From an uncultured Flavobacteriales bacterium (GTDB taxonomy: Bacteria > Bacteroidota > Bacteroidia > Flavobacteriales > JBLHRE01), in the NCBI GenBank assembly GCA_937139155.1, contig CAKZPI010000024.1:17245-81244 (forward strand): 64,000 nt of DNA. The letters are read 5' to 3'. Under the pieces are notes generated by a model that had not been told where the DNA came from, made no database searches, and saw nothing but the letters and a program-made list of their open reading frames with translations. The position numbers and the translations under genes are program-made. Positions 44,597 to 55,149 of this stretch are shown piece by piece (position 1 is the stretch's first letter; every line of letters begins with the position of its first letter).

Positions 44597-45775
44597 ATGT
44601 ATACTTTTAGCAAAAACGCCAAACTAGTTACTTACATCATGATGGCCATTGGTGCCATAGCTTTGGTGTATGGTTTTGCTACAGACGGACACCGAACCTG
44701 GCCGAGCCTTCTGTTAAACAACTTTTTCTGGATGGCGGTTTCTCTTGGGGCCATTTTCTTCTTGGCGGTGCAGTATGCCGCTGAAGCGGGATGGGCTACC
44801 GGATTGAAAAGAATCATGCAAGCTCAAGGCTCGCACGTACTTTTCGGAGGAATCATCATGCTGATCATCTTTATTGCCGGTGCCATGCACTGGAACCACA
44901 TTTACCACTGGATGGCAGAGGGAGTGATGGATCCAGAATCGCATCATTACGATAAAATCATTGCCGGTAAGCAGGCCTATTTAAATGTTCCTTTCTTCTT
45001 AATTCGTGCAATTATTTACATTGCTGGATGGGCTTGGGCCGGACATATGCTTAGAAAGCTTTCGCTTAAAGAGGATATGATTGGTGGTACGGAACCCTAT
45101 TTCAAAAGCCGTAAAATTTCTGCCATTTTCTTGGTGTTCTTTGCGGTGACTAGCTCAATGGCTGCTTGGGATTGGATCATGTCAATCGATACCCACTGGT
45201 TCTCTACCCTATTTGGATGGTATGTGTTCATCTCTTTCTTTGTAAGTGCTCTATCGGTACTTGCTCTTTTAACTGTATACCTGAAAAAAATCGGTCACCT
45301 GGAAATCATTCGTGTAGATCACCTGCATGATTTGGGTAAATTCATGTTTGCCTTTTCAATTTTCTGGACCTACCTGTGGTTCTCTCAGTTCATGTTGTAC
45401 TGGTACTCAAACATTCCAGAAGAAGTTGTTTACTTCCAACAGAGAATTACTGATTATAAGTGGCCCTTCTTTATTATGTTGGGTATTAACTTTGCGCTTC
45501 CGGTATTCTTGATGATGACTCGTGACGCAAAAAGAGCTTGGAACACAGTTGCCATTATGGCCGTGATCATCGTATTCGGTCACTGGATGGATTTCTTTGT
45601 AATGATTATGCCTGCCACTGTAGGGCACCATTTCCATATCGGATTTGTTGAAATTGGAGGATTTATCGGCTTTGGCGGATTCTTCTTCTTCAATGTGCTA
45701 AGAACCTTGGCAAAAGCACCCCTGATTCCAAAGAATCACCCAATGCTAAAAGAAAGTGAAATCCATCATATTTAA
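44597..45775 (+). CDS. actF: alternative complex III subunit ActF
   Basis: 392 residues with about ten membrane helices, homologous to ActC-type quinol subunits. Typical blocks are AGAMHWNHIYHWM, AWDWIMSIDTHWFSTLFGWYVFI and HWMDFFVMIMPA. It completes the membrane part of the quinol:cytochrome c oxidoreductase, with ActC forming the quinone-facing core. The gene follows actE by 13 bp and precedes the oxidase subunit II gene by 36 bp, so ACIII and oxidase genes share one transcript, as in other Bacteroidota. Confidence 0.95.
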   Translation: MYTFSKNAKLVTYIMMAIGAIALVYGFATDGHRTWPSLLLNNFFWMAVSLGAIFFLAVQYAAEAGWATGLKRIMQAQGSHVLFGGIIMLIIFIAGAMHWNHIYHWMAEGVMDPESHHYDKIIAGKQAYLNVPFFLIRAIIYIAGWAWAGHMLRKLSLKEDMIGGTEPYFKSRKISAIFLVFFAVTSSMAAWDWIMSIDTHWFSTLFGWYVFISFFVSALSVLALLTVYLKKIGHLEIIRVDHLHDLGKFMFAFSIFWTYLWFSQFMLYWYSNIPEEVVYFQQRITDYKWPFFIMLGINFALPVFLMMTRDAKRAWNTVAIMAVIIVFGHWMDFFVMIMPATVGHHFHIGFVEIGGFIGFGGFFFFNVLRTLAKAPLIPKNHPMLKESEIHHI

Positions 45776-45811
45776 GACCAACCGAAAAGGCTTAACGAAA
45801 TACAATACGCA

Positions 45812-46783
45812 ATGACCAATTTTTTGATTTTTCTGATCGTTGTTCTGGGCATTATCGCCGTTGCTCAGGTCGTGCGCATATTTGAACTTTCCTCTTCCAT
45901 GAAGGATGAGGGCTATAAGAATCCTTCTGATAAGGAGAACCGAGTGCAAGGACAACTTTCCCTAGCATTCATGATCTTCTTCATCCTAGGTTGTTTTTAC
46001 ATTACCATCCGTTATTGGGATGTTCTTCTTCCAAAGTCAGCATCTGATCACGGAAATGACATCGACCTTCTATGGAATTGGTCAATGGGAATTATCATTG
46101 CGGTATTCTTATTAACCCAACCCATCCTTTTCTATTTCGCATACAAATACCGAGGAAGAAAAGAAGGTAAGGCAGTTCACTTCGCACATAGTAATAAACT
46201 AGAGCTTATCTGGACCATCGTGCCAGCTGTTGTCTTGGCAGGTCTTATCCTTTATGGTATCAAAACCTGGTCGAAGGTGATGAATGGCGATACCGAAGGC
46301 GCCTTGGTGGTAGAAGTGTATAGTAGACAGTTCGACTGGACCTTCCGATATGCAGGTGAGGATAATACACTAGGTTATGCCCACCCTTCAATGATTGAGG
46401 GAGCAAACATCCTAGGGGTGGATATGAAAGATGAATTTTCAAGTGATGACATTGTTACCACCGAGCTTCATCTTCCAAAAGATCGCCCGGTAATCTTGAA
46501 GTTTAGATCTCAAGATGTTATTCACTCCGCTTATCTTCCTCACTTCCGGGTGCAAATGAACACGGTTCCAGGAATGGTTACCCAATTTGCTTTTACCCCA
46601 ACGGTGAGCACAGAGGAGATGAGAGAAGAAACTGGCAACCCTGAATTCCAATATGTACTCCTTTGTAATAAAATTTGCGGAACAGCCCACTACAATATGC
46701 AGCGGGACGTAATCGTAGAGTCTGATCAAGATTTTGAATCTTGGATGAAGGAGCAAAGCAAATTGGCAGAGGCTGAATTTTAA
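45812..46783 (+). CDS. cytochrome c oxidase subunit II
   Basis: 323 residues. Two helices anchor the protein (LIFLIVVLGIIAVAQVVRIF near the N-terminus is an additional one; IIIAVFLLTQPILFYF and LELIWTIVPAVVLAGLIL follow). The CuA site is clear: SQDVIHSAYLPHFRVQMN gives the first His ligand, and CNKICGTAHYNM gives C285, C289, H293 and M296. No CxxCH motif is present, so this subunit has no fused heme c. It takes electrons from cytochrome c or directly from ActE/ActA and passes them to subunit I. Confidence 0.95.
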   Translation: MTNFLIFLIVVLGIIAVAQVVRIFELSSSMKDEGYKNPSDKENRVQGQLSLAFMIFFILGCFYITIRYWDVLLPKSASDHGNDIDLLWNWSMGIIIAVFLLTQPILFYFAYKYRGRKEGKAVHFAHSNKLELIWTIVPAVVLAGLILYGIKTWSKVMNGDTEGALVVEVYSRQFDWTFRYAGEDNTLGYAHPSMIEGANILGVDMKDEFSSDDIVTTELHLPKDRPVILKFRSQDVIHSAYLPHFRVQMNTVPGMVTQFAFTPTVSTEEMREETGNPEFQYVLLCNKICGTAHYNMQRDVIVESDQDFESWMKEQSKLAEAEF

Positions 46784-46814
46784 TTAAGAAAAGAACTAAG
46801 TAAAGCAGGATATT

Positions 46815-48578
46815 ATGTCTATGGATCACGGGCATCACCACAAGGAAACGTTCATCTCGAAGTACGTTTTCTCTATGGATCATAAAATGATCGCCAAACA
46901 ATTCCTGGTAACAGGTATGCTTATGGGGATAGTGGGAATGATGCTATCCTTGTTTTTTCGACTTCAGTTGGCTTGGCCAGAACAGAAGTTCCCAATCCTT
47001 GAAACCTTTTTAGGTAAATGGGCTGAAGGTGGCCAAATGAACCCAGATTTCTATCTGGCAGCGGTTACCATTCACGGTACCATCATGGTATTCTTCGTAC
47101 TTACCGCCGGTTTGAGTGGTACCTTCTCAAACTTACTTATTCCGCTTCAAATTGGAGCAAGGGATATGGCTAGTGGCTTCATCAATATGTTGTCATACTG
47201 GTTCTTCTTCCTTTCTTCCTTGGTGATGACCATTTCTCTTTTCGTTGAAACAGGTCCTGCATCGGCTGGTTGGACAGTTTATCCGCCACTATCAGCATTA
47301 CCTCAAGCCATCCAAGGATCCGGCCTGGGTATGACCCTTTGGTTGGTTTCGATGACCCTTTTCATCGTTTCTTCTCTGTTAGGAGGTTTGAACTATATCG
47401 TAACCGTATTAAACCTAAGAACTAAGGGAATGTCTATGACAAGACTTCCACTTACCATTTGGGCTTTCTTGGTAACTGCTATTCTAGGGGTGCTTTCATT
47501 CCCTGTTCTTTTATCAGCAGCCCTTCTCTTGGTTTTTGACCGATCTATGGGTACTAGTTTCTACCTATCTGACATCTTTATACAAGGTGAGCTTTTGCAT
47601 TACTCAGGAGGTAGCCCGGTTCTCTACCAGCATTTATTCTGGTTCCTAGGTCACCCAGAAGTATACATTATTCTTTTACCTGCATTGGGTATTACCTCAG
47701 AGGTAATTGCTACTAGCTCTCGGAAGCCAATTTTCGGATACCGTGCCATGGTGGGTTCCATCCTTGCCATTGCCTTCCTATCCTTCATCGTTTGGGGTCA
47801 CCACATGTTTGTGACGGGTATGAATCCTTTCTTAGGGTCTGTATTTACTTTTACCACTCTGTTGATTGCAATTCCTTCCGCAGTAAAGGCCTTTAACTAC
47901 ATCACCACTCTTTGGAAAGGTAACATTCGGTTTACTCCGGCAATGTTGTTCTCGATTGGTTTGGTGTCCACCTTTATCACAGGTGGTTTAACGGGGATTA
48001 TCTTGGGTGACAATGCCTTGGATATCAATGTGCATGATACCTATTTCGTGGTTGCACACTTCCACATTGTAATGGGATTATCTGCCATCTTCGGAATGTT
48101 TGCCGGTATTTATCATTGGTTCCCGAAAATGTATGGTAAAATGATGAATCGGAATTTGGGTTATGCCCATTTCTGGTTAACCATTGTTTCGGCCTATGGG
48201 GTGTTCTTCCCAATGCACTTCTTAGGATTGGCAGGTCTACCACGTAGATATTACACCAATACCATGTTCCCAATGTTTGATAACCTAGTTGAAATCAACG
48301 AACTAATCTCTCTATTCGCCATTTTAGGTGTTGTAGCTCAAGGATTGTTCTTGTTCAACTTTTTCTACAGCGTTTGGAGAGGTCAAAAAGCCCCTCAAAA
48401 CCCATGGGAATCAAATACCCTTGAATGGACTACCCCAGTGGAGCACATTCATGGCAACTGGCCAGGAGAAATCCCCCATGTGTATCGTTGGGCTTATGAT
48501 TACTCAAAACCAGGAGCTGATCAGGATTTCATCCCTCAGAATGTACCTTTAAAAGCTGGTGAAGAAGATTCTCACTAG
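46815..48578 (+). CDS. cytochrome c oxidase subunit I
   Basis: 587 residues with twelve or more helices. Heme-copper motifs are intact: AAVTIHGTIMVFFV (low-spin heme His), GHPEVYIILLPALG with H280, E282 and the cross-linked Y284, WGHHMFVTGMNP (two CuB His) and HDTYFVVAHFHIVMG (axial heme ligands). The Glu in HPEVY is the proton-channel residue of A1-type oxidases. It reduces O2 to water and pumps protons. Subunit III and other accessory subunits are not in this window. A terminator follows 22 bp after the stop. Confidence 0.96.
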   Translation: MSMDHGHHHKETFISKYVFSMDHKMIAKQFLVTGMLMGIVGMMLSLFFRLQLAWPEQKFPILETFLGKWAEGGQMNPDFYLAAVTIHGTIMVFFVLTAGLSGTFSNLLIPLQIGARDMASGFINMLSYWFFFLSSLVMTISLFVETGPASAGWTVYPPLSALPQAIQGSGLGMTLWLVSMTLFIVSSLLGGLNYIVTVLNLRTKGMSMTRLPLTIWAFLVTAILGVLSFPVLLSAALLLVFDRSMGTSFYLSDIFIQGELLHYSGGSPVLYQHLFWFLGHPEVYIILLPALGITSEVIATSSRKPIFGYRAMVGSILAIAFLSFIVWGHHMFVTGMNPFLGSVFTFTTLLIAIPSAVKAFNYITTLWKGNIRFTPAMLFSIGLVSTFITGGLTGIILGDNALDINVHDTYFVVAHFHIVMGLSAIFGMFAGIYHWFPKMYGKMMNRNLGYAHFWLTIVSAYGVFFPMHFLGLAGLPRRYYTNTMFPMFDNLVEINELISLFAILGVVAQGLFLFNFFYSVWRGQKAPQNPWESNTLEWTTPVEHIHGNWPGEIPHVYRWAYDYSKPGADQDFIPQNVPLKAGEEDSH

Positions 48579-48600
48579 TTGAAAATATTGAAAGCGTAAG

Positions 48601-48628
48601 AAAAGCCTCGATAATCGAGGCTTTTTTT
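48601..48628 (+). terminator. Rho-independent terminator of the act-cox operon
   Basis: AAAAGCCTCGA pairs with TCGAGGCTTTT around a 3-base loop, followed by a T run. Confidence 0.9.
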
Positions 48629-48692
48629 ATGTGTAAGCATACGGAAATCACCTCTAAACAAGTGATTTCTGTTATCTTTAAGCCCTCAGAAA

Positions 48693-51600
48693 ATGGATAA
48701 TTATCAGCATATGCGATACACCGTACTTTACGCCGTTTTATTAGGCATTTTACCTTTCCTAGGTTTTGCCCAATCTAGCCAAGGACCAGGTGGTTTTTGT
48801 GCTACAGAACCAACTCCTGCACAGCAAGCATTCTTGGATGCTCAACAACCTGCTTTTCAGCAATTTTTGCAGAGTAAAAAGATTCAAAGGTCGGGCTCAA
48901 CCTTGCTTTTCCCCATTAAACACCATATTGTTCGGAAGGATGATGGAACCGGGGGTATAAATGATGCCGATGTAATCAACCAGATCAACATCCTAAATCA
49001 GTACTACATCAATGCGAATATTCAATTCTACCAGTGTGGACCTATAAACTACATTGATAGCGACCAGTATTACGATTTTGATAGTGCCGTAGACGATGAA
49101 AGTGCTATGGGGGCTCAGTACGATGTGCAAGATGTTATCAATGTTTACTATTGCAATTCTGTAGCCTCAAACGGAACCCCTGTTTGTGGATATGCCTATT
49201 TCCCAGGTGGTCCTGACCGTGTAATGATGGTGAATTCATGTACGCCCAATGGTTTAACCATGCTGCATGAAATCGGACATTATTTCGCCCTATACCATAC
49301 CCATGGAACTTCAAATTTTGGAACTACTGACGAATTGGTAGACGGTTCTAACTGTACCACCCATGGTGATAGACTTTGTGATACTCCGGCAGATCCAAAC
49401 CTAACAGGTAAAGTGGATCAAAACTGTAACTATACAGGAAATGAGCAAGACGCCAATGGTGATTACTACCAACCAGAACCAGCCAATATTATGGCGTATT
49501 CTCCAGATGCCTGCCAAAGCTTATTTACAACCGACCAGTATGCTAGGGTAGAGTTTACCGCTATCAATAGCCGTTCTTACCTTACTTGTTCTCAAGGCCC
49601 TTGTGTACTTTCTTCCCTGGATGTTACCGACGAGTCCTCCTTTGGAGCTGGTGACGGAGCCATTGACTTGACCCTTTTAGGTTCAACTCCTCCTTATACC
49701 TTCCAATGGTCGAATGGAGACACTACAGAAGATGTTTCCAACCTTTCTGCGGGCTGGTATTATGTTGACATTACCGATGGTGATGGCTGTGTTCAAAAAG
49801 ATTCTGCTTTTGTTGACTATATCGGATGTTCACCCGTTGATGTGGTTGCTTTTGTAGAAGTAAATTCAGGAGCCTTTGGTGAAGATGTTTCCTGGGAACT
49901 TATTCGTACTTCAAATGGAGAGAAACTTGCTGAAGGTCTAGGTCTTCAAGCCGGTAAAGTTTACGTTGATACTGTTTGTTTACCAGAAGGTGAAACCTTT
50001 GAATTCATTACCTATGATGATAATGGCGATGGCTGGAATGGGGGAACCTATGAGGTTCGCTGTGGCGGAAACTCAATTCTTGCCAATAACAATGGGCAAA
50101 GTCCTAGCAATGGAGTTAATGAAGGAAATAAGTCAGTGGAAACCATTGAGGCTTTCGATACCTCACCATGTACTGCTAAAGATGTGGCGGTAATTGAAAT
50201 TTCTAAGCCATTTTCAAGATGTGACCTAGGACAAGAGTTCGTTGAATTAACCATTAAGAATTTCAGCGGATTGCCCATAACTGCCTTTGACGTATCGGTT
50301 CAAGGTGATGCCGGACCCGTTGTAATGGAATCGGTTACCAATGTTAATATTGATTACCTCGGAACCTATACCTACTCATTTACTCAGTCCATTGACCTTT
50401 CCGGAACGGGTTTCCATGATGTGAAGGCTTGGGCAACTACTGGTGGCGATACCAACCGAACCAATGATACCCTTCTTCTTGAGGTTGAATCTGAACCAAT
50501 CTTGGTTTCTGCATTCCCTTATGAGGTGAATTTTGAAGCCAGCCATAACTTGGTTCAAGAAGCGGTAATCGATGATTTCAACTGGTCTGTGGGTACGGGT
50601 TCAACCCCCACACCTAACACAGGGCCAGCTGCTGACCATACCACAGGAAGTACCGGGAATTATTTATTCCTTGAGTCAAGTACTCCTAATAATCCAAACA
50701 AAAAAGCCATACTACGAACAGGTTGTGTGGATCTTGGTAGCTTGAATTCGCCATACCTTCAGTTCTATTACCATATGAATGGGGCTGGTATCAACCGATT
50801 GAGCGTAGAGGTTCAAACCGAAAACGGATGGCTTCAATTATGGTCAAAATCAGGGTCTCAAGGACCAAATTGGGTGGAAGAAAAATTAACCCTTTCCGCC
50901 TTCTTAGGTGAAACGGTTAAACTTCGGTTTGTTGGTGAAACTGGAGCCAACCAGTTTGGAGACATTGCTATTGACGACATTAAGATTTTCAACAATGTTG
51001 AGCCAGTAGTAGCCAGCATTACAAGCTCTTCGGATGCACTTTGTGCTGGTAGTGCTGATGGAACTGCATCTGCCACCGCGGTTGATGGTGTTCCTCCTTA
51101 TACCTTCGTTTGGTCGAATGGAGCTAGCGGAAAAGATATTTCAGGATTAACTGCCGGTTCGTATACAGTTACTGTTACCGATGCAGCAAGTCAAACTTCC
51201 ACGGCCACCGTTGTCATTAATGAGCCTCAACCTCTAGTTTCTTCCATTCTGACCAAGTTTGATGTTTCTTGTAACAATGGAAACGATGGAAATGCTACAG
51301 CCCAAGGCTTTGGCGGAACTCCTCCATACTCTTACCAATGGTCTGACGGTCAAACAACAGCTTCTGCAACGAGCTTAGCGGCTGGCGACTACACCGTGGT
51401 TATCACGGATGCAAACGCTTGTCAAGATTCAATTACCGTGACCTTGATTGAGCCTAGTCCCATCCAAGCGCAAACGGTTAATAAAGGAAACCTAGATTGC
51501 TTTGGTGGTACCAATGGTTTCTTAAAAGTTGAAGCTACTGGCGGAATCCCTCCCTATAATTATAACTGGGCTTCTGGAGCTTCCGGTGACTCAATTTCCG

Positions 51601-52859
51601 GGTTGAATGCTGGGGTGTACACGGTTTTGGTGACCGATAGCAATGGATGTAATTTTACCCTATTGGATACCATTTATGAACCTTCACAAATCAAATTCAA
51701 CATTGATTCGGTAAGCGAAATTACCTGCAATGGAGATACCAATGGTTTCATTTCTGTTTTGCCTTTCGGCGGAACGGGAAGCTATTCCTACGCTTGGTCA
51801 ACAGGTGATTCTACCAATTCCATTTCCGGATTGACAGCTGGATCGTACTCTTTAACGGTAACGGATTCAATGGGATGTACAGGACAATTCTCATATCAAC
51901 TCTCAGAACCTTCTCTCTTAAGTTCTTCGACTTCAAGCACAAATGCAACTTGCAATGGATGCTCGAACGGAACGGCTCAGGTGAATGTTTCCGGAGGGGT
52001 TAGTCCTTATACCTACCTATGGTCGAACAATTCAGATTCAAATTATGTTTCAGGATTATCGGCTGGGGTTTACTATGTAACTGTTACGGATGCAAAAGGC
52101 TGTTCAAAAGTTGACTCGGTTAGCATTGCAGAGCCCTTGGCAATGACCGTCTTGGTAACAGGAACCGACGTAGCCTGCTTTGGTGATTCTACCGGATCTG
52201 CCATGGTAAGTGTAAATAACGGAACTCCTCCCTATACCTATGCCTGGAGCAATGGTATGACTACCGGAAGCATTTCTGGAATCCCGATGGGGTCTTATAC
52301 GGTTACCGTAACAGATGCCAATGGGAATTCAGCCAATGGGTCAATTTTAATCAATCAACCTAGCCCCATGGTACTGCAAACCCAAACTACCATTGAGCAT
52401 ATTCCATTGTGTGATGGGCAAGCAGGTGTATTTGTAAATGGGGGCGTATCTCCTTACTCTTACCAATGGGATGATCCTAACAACCAAACCACTCAAATTG
52501 CAACCCAGCTTTGCGCTGGTGATTACACAGTAGTGGTTACCGATGCAAACGGTTGTGAAGAAACAAGAACCGTAACGGTAGGATCTAATATTGGTTTGGA
52601 AGAAGCAAATGAGCTTAATTTTGAAATCTTCCCGAATCCTACCCAGAACTTGCTAAACCTAGAGTTTGGATCAAGCTTGCAAAGTGAAACTGAATTGACC
52701 ATTACCAATAATTTAGGGGTGGTTATTAAGAGTATGAAAATCCTTCCAGGAAACCAGAGCATTCAAATTGAACTGGGCAACCTGACCGATGGAGTTTACA
52801 TCCTCTACCTACAAAACCAGGAAAAAATCGGAACCAAGCAATTTGTGGTTCAACATTAG
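48693..52859 (+). CDS. secreted M43-like metalloprotease with SprB repeats and T9SS sorting domain
   Basis: 1388 residues; ATG 48693 or 48711 (the latter opens the signal peptide MRYTVLYAVLLGILPFLGFA). The zinc site is HEIGHYFALYH (H192, E193, H196, H202) and the Met-turn is NIMAYS (M267), as in pappalysin-like M43 proteases; the usual Gly of HExxHxxGxxH is Ala199. One SprB repeat follows at about 303-370, a MAM-like domain (NFEASHNLVQE to GDIAIDDIKI) at about 610-770, then seven SprB repeats of the PPYTYxWSNG...GSYTVTVTD type to ~1300, and a type A sorting domain (FEIFPNPTQNLLNLEF). It should be exported by the gliding-linked T9SS and attached to or released from the cell. Confidence 0.92.
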   Translation: MDNYQHMRYTVLYAVLLGILPFLGFAQSSQGPGGFCATEPTPAQQAFLDAQQPAFQQFLQSKKIQRSGSTLLFPIKHHIVRKDDGTGGINDADVINQINILNQYYINANIQFYQCGPINYIDSDQYYDFDSAVDDESAMGAQYDVQDVINVYYCNSVASNGTPVCGYAYFPGGPDRVMMVNSCTPNGLTMLHEIGHYFALYHTHGTSNFGTTDELVDGSNCTTHGDRLCDTPADPNLTGKVDQNCNYTGNEQDANGDYYQPEPANIMAYSPDACQSLFTTDQYARVEFTAINSRSYLTCSQGPCVLSSLDVTDESSFGAGDGAIDLTLLGSTPPYTFQWSNGDTTEDVSNLSAGWYYVDITDGDGCVQKDSAFVDYIGCSPVDVVAFVEVNSGAFGEDVSWELIRTSNGEKLAEGLGLQAGKVYVDTVCLPEGETFEFITYDDNGDGWNGGTYEVRCGGNSILANNNGQSPSNGVNEGNKSVETIEAFDTSPCTAKDVAVIEISKPFSRCDLGQEFVELTIKNFSGLPITAFDVSVQGDAGPVVMESVTNVNIDYLGTYTYSFTQSIDLSGTGFHDVKAWATTGGDTNRTNDTLLLEVESEPILVSAFPYEVNFEASHNLVQEAVIDDFNWSVGTGSTPTPNTGPAADHTTGSTGNYLFLESSTPNNPNKKAILRTGCVDLGSLNSPYLQFYYHMNGAGINRLSVEVQTENGWLQLWSKSGSQGPNWVEEKLTLSAFLGETVKLRFVGETGANQFGDIAIDDIKIFNNVEPVVASITSSSDALCAGSADGTASATAVDGVPPYTFVWSNGASGKDISGLTAGSYTVTVTDAASQTSTATVVINEPQPLVSSILTKFDVSCNNGNDGNATAQGFGGTPPYSYQWSDGQTTASATSLAAGDYTVVITDANACQDSITVTLIEPSPIQAQTVNKGNLDCFGGTNGFLKVEATGGIPPYNYNWASGASGDSISGLNAGVYTVLVTDSNGCNFTLLDTIYEPSQIKFNIDSVSEITCNGDTNGFISVLPFGGTGSYSYAWSTGDSTNSISGLTAGSYSLTVTDSMGCTGQFSYQLSEPSLLSSSTSSTNATCNGCSNGTAQVNVSGGVSPYTYLWSNNSDSNYVSGLSAGVYYVTVTDAKGCSKVDSVSIAEPLAMTVLVTGTDVACFGDSTGSAMVSVNNGTPPYTYAWSNGMTTGSISGIPMGSYTVTVTDANGNSANGSILINQPSPMVLQTQTTIEHIPLCDGQAGVFVNGGVSPYSYQWDDPNNQTTQIATQLCAGDYTVVVTDANGCEETRTVTVGSNIGLEEANELNFEIFPNPTQNLLNLEFGSSLQSETELTITNNLGVVIKSMKILPGNQSIQIELGNLTDGVYILYLQNQEKIGTKQFVVQH

Positions 52860-52881
52860 AAATTAAACCGGTGTTTTAGGA

Positions 52882-52908
52882 AAAGGGAGCTTCGGCTCCC
52901 TTTTTTTA
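52882..52908 (+). terminator. Rho-independent terminator with TTCG loop
   Basis: AAAGGGAGC - TTCG - GCTCCCTTT, followed by a T run. It closes the metalloprotease gene 23 bp after the stop. Confidence 0.9.
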
Positions 52909-52936
52909 TTCGGTTTAGGTATTTACCTTTCCACCA

Positions 52937-53959
52937 ATGAATGAGTATTTAGATCCAGAAGGTGAAGGTCTTGATAATGAAGACAGAGCCATTGAACAAG
53001 AGCTTCGGCCCGCACAGTTTGATGACTTTGCCGGTCAAGATAAGGTGGTGGCTAATTTGGAGGTGTTTGTTGCCGCAGCCAATCAACGAAATGAAGCCCT
53101 TGATCATGTTTTGCTTCACGGTCCTCCGGGGCTTGGTAAAACAACCTTGGCCAATATTCTTTCCAATGAACTGGGGGCGGGCATAAAAATTACTTCAGGC
53201 CCGGTATTAGACAAACCCGGTGACCTAGCCGGATTACTTACAAATTTAGAACCCAGAGACGTTTTATTCATCGATGAAATTCACAGACTTTCTCCAATTG
53301 TAGAGGAGTACCTATACTCTGCCATGGAGGATTTCAAAATTGACATCATGATTGAAACTGGGCCCAATGCCCGAACGGTTCAAATTCAACTAAACCCATT
53401 TACCTTAATTGGGGCCACCACCCGGTCAGGATTGCTTACTTCCCCGTTAAGGGCAAGATTCGGCATTAATGCCAGGCTTCAATATTATAATTCTGAGCTT
53501 TTATCTCATATTGTACAAAGGAGCTCAGGAATATTAGGGGTAGAAATAGAAGAAAATGCAGCCATTGAAATAGCCCGGAGAAGCCGAGGTACCCCACGTA
53601 TAGCCAATGCCTTATTGAGGCGGGTTAGGGATTTTGCCCAAGTGAAGGGAAATGGAAAAATTGACCTTTCCATTGCCAAGCTAGGCCTTGATGCCCTAGA
53701 TGTAGATGAACATGGCCTGGATGAAATGGACAATCGAATTCTTAGAACCATCATCGAAAAGTTTAAAGGTGGTCCGGTAGGAATAACCACCATTGCTACA
53801 GCCGTAGGAGAAGATAGCGGAACCCTTGAGGAAGTGTATGAACCCTTCCTTATTATGGAAGGATTCTTAGTTCGAACTCCGAGAGGAAGGGAGGTTACTC
53901 AAAGAGCCTTTACTCATTTGGGAATCTCTCCCTCAAGACCAGGAACCCTTTTTGAGTGA
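52937..53959 (+). CDS. ruvB: Holliday junction branch migration helicase RuvB
   Basis: 340 residues, the standard length. It drives branch migration of Holliday junctions with RuvA and RuvC. Walker A ([12 protein letters not shown]), Walker B ([11 protein letters not shown]), sensor 1 (GATTRSG), the arginine finger region (SPLRARFG) and the C-terminal winged helix ([17 protein letters not shown]) are all intact. RuvA and RuvC genes are not adjacent. Its stop TGA overlaps the queG start ATG. Confidence 0.97.
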   Translation: MNEYLDPEGEGLDNEDRAIEQELRPAQFDDFAGQDKVVANLEVFVAAANQRNEALDHVLLHGPPGLGKTTLANILSNELGAGIKITSGPVLDKPGDLAGLLTNLEPRDVLFIDEIHRLSPIVEEYLYSAMEDFKIDIMIETGPNARTVQIQLNPFTLIGATTRSGLLTSPLRARFGINARLQYYNSELLSHIVQRSSGILGVEIEENAAIEIARRSRGTPRIANALLRRVRDFAQVKGNGKIDLSIAKLGLDALDVDEHGLDEMDNRILRTIIEKFKGGPVGITTIATAVGEDSGTLEEVYEPFLIMEGFLVRTPRGREVTQRAFTHLGISPSRPGTLFE

Positions 53960-54882
53960 TGAAAAGCCCCAAAGATTTCATCCGCCGAAAGGCTTATGAA
54001 CTGGGTTTCCTTTCTGTTGGATTTTCAAAAGCAGAGTTTTTGGAAACCGAAGCTCCTCGGCTTGAAGATTGGCTTAGGAACAACCGCCATGGGGAAATGG
54101 GCTATATGGAGAATCATTTTGAGAAAAGACTTGACCCGGAGAAATTGGTGCCAGGTACCAAAACGGTGGTCTCCTTCCTATACAATTATTTCCCCCCAAA
54201 AAGGCAAAGACCGGATTCTCCTAAAATTTCTACCTATGCCTATGGCAGAGATTATCATAAGGTTGTAAAGAAAAAAGGAATTATCCTTCTCAAGGCCTTA
54301 AAAGAGGAGTTTGGAGATGTTCAAGGAAGGGTGTTTGTAGATTCAGCTCCTGTTTTAGAAAAGGCTTGGGCCGAGAAATCTGGATTGGGATGGAGAGGGA
54401 AAAACTCAAACTTGATTAGCAAATCAAATGGATCCTTTTTCTTTCTAGCAGAACTATTCATAGACCTAGACCTTGAACCTGACAGTCTGTTTCGTAAAGA
54501 CCATTGTGGAACCTGCAGAAAATGCATTGATGCCTGCCCAACAGAGGCCATTATAGAGCCGTATAAAGTTGATGGGTCTAAATGTATATCCTACCTAACC
54601 ATTGAGCTTAAAGGGCAAATTCCTGACTGGACCGAAGGTCAGTTGGATGATTGGATTTTTGGTTGCGATGTATGCCAAGACGTTTGTCCATGGAATCGCT
54701 TTTCTAAGCCTCATAATGAACCGGATTTTCTGATCCGAGAGGCAATAGAAAACCGAAGTAGGGCAGAATGGGAAGAACTTACCGAAGAGGCCTTTGAAGA
54801 AACCTTTCGGGGTTCAGCGGTAAAGCGAACGGGTTATAGCGGTCTGATAAGAAATGTTCAAGCCCTTAAGAAAAAGCCTTAA
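53959..54882 (+). CDS. queG: epoxyqueuosine reductase QueG
   Basis: 307 residues from ATG 53959 (a GTG at 53956 is also possible). It reduces epoxyqueuosine to queuosine in tRNA using a cobalamin and two [4Fe-4S] clusters. The first cluster loop is [16 protein letters not shown] with a later Cys in [10 protein letters not shown], the second is [11 protein letters not shown]. The block [20 protein letters not shown] binds the cobalamin and substrate. It lacks the extra C-terminal HEAT-like domain of longer QueG proteins. It is translated from an overlap with ruvB; its 3' end overlaps a small convergent ORF. Confidence 0.95.
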   Translation: MKSPKDFIRRKAYELGFLSVGFSKAEFLETEAPRLEDWLRNNRHGEMGYMENHFEKRLDPEKLVPGTKTVVSFLYNYFPPKRQRPDSPKISTYAYGRDYHKVVKKKGIILLKALKEEFGDVQGRVFVDSAPVLEKAWAEKSGLGWRGKNSNLISKSNGSFFFLAELFIDLDLEPDSLFRKDHCGTCRKCIDACPTEAIIEPYKVDGSKCISYLTIELKGQIPDWTEGQLDDWIFGCDVCQDVCPWNRFSKPHNEPDFLIREAIENRSRAEWEELTEEAFEETFRGSAVKRTGYSGLIRNVQALKKKP

Positions 54883-55051
54883 AAGCCTCCTGAATTTCAG
54901 ATTGATATTCAGTAAAGGTGGCAAGGCACCAAGCCTTTAAAGCAATAATTTCAGGGCGCTTAAGCCAATTCAGTGATTTGTATAGTTCTTTCAGAAATAA
55001 ACCCTTGTCAAAGCGAACCTTCTCTAGAACGCTTTTGGTTAGATCAAGCAT
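54866..55051 (-). CDS. small uncharacterised protein (61 aa)
   Basis: Start ATG 55051 ([20 protein letters not shown]); the open frame extends to 55123 but without better context. The protein is helical: [41 protein letters not shown] recall short proteins of this type in other Bacteroidota (an ~60-residue helical family) but I cannot name it. Its last 17 bp overlap the convergent queG end. Function unknown; a real gene is favoured by the charged/hydrophobic pattern and placement. Confidence 0.55.
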   Translation of the reverse strand: MLDLTKSVLEKVRFDKGLFLKELYKSLNWLKRPEIIALKAWCLATFTEYQSEIQEAFKAFS

Positions 55052-55149
55052 GATTGTGGTCTTTAGTATTACAGAACGGTTAGTTATTCTTGTAATTGCA
55101 GGCTGAAAGTACAAAATTTTCAAAGGCTTAAAAAATGTGGTGAAAAAAC

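Noticed and set aside
51000..52590. DNA repeats inside the metalloprotease gene as mobile or recombination repeats
   Set aside because: They are diverged coding repeats of the SprB domain (about 70 codons each), explained by the protein.
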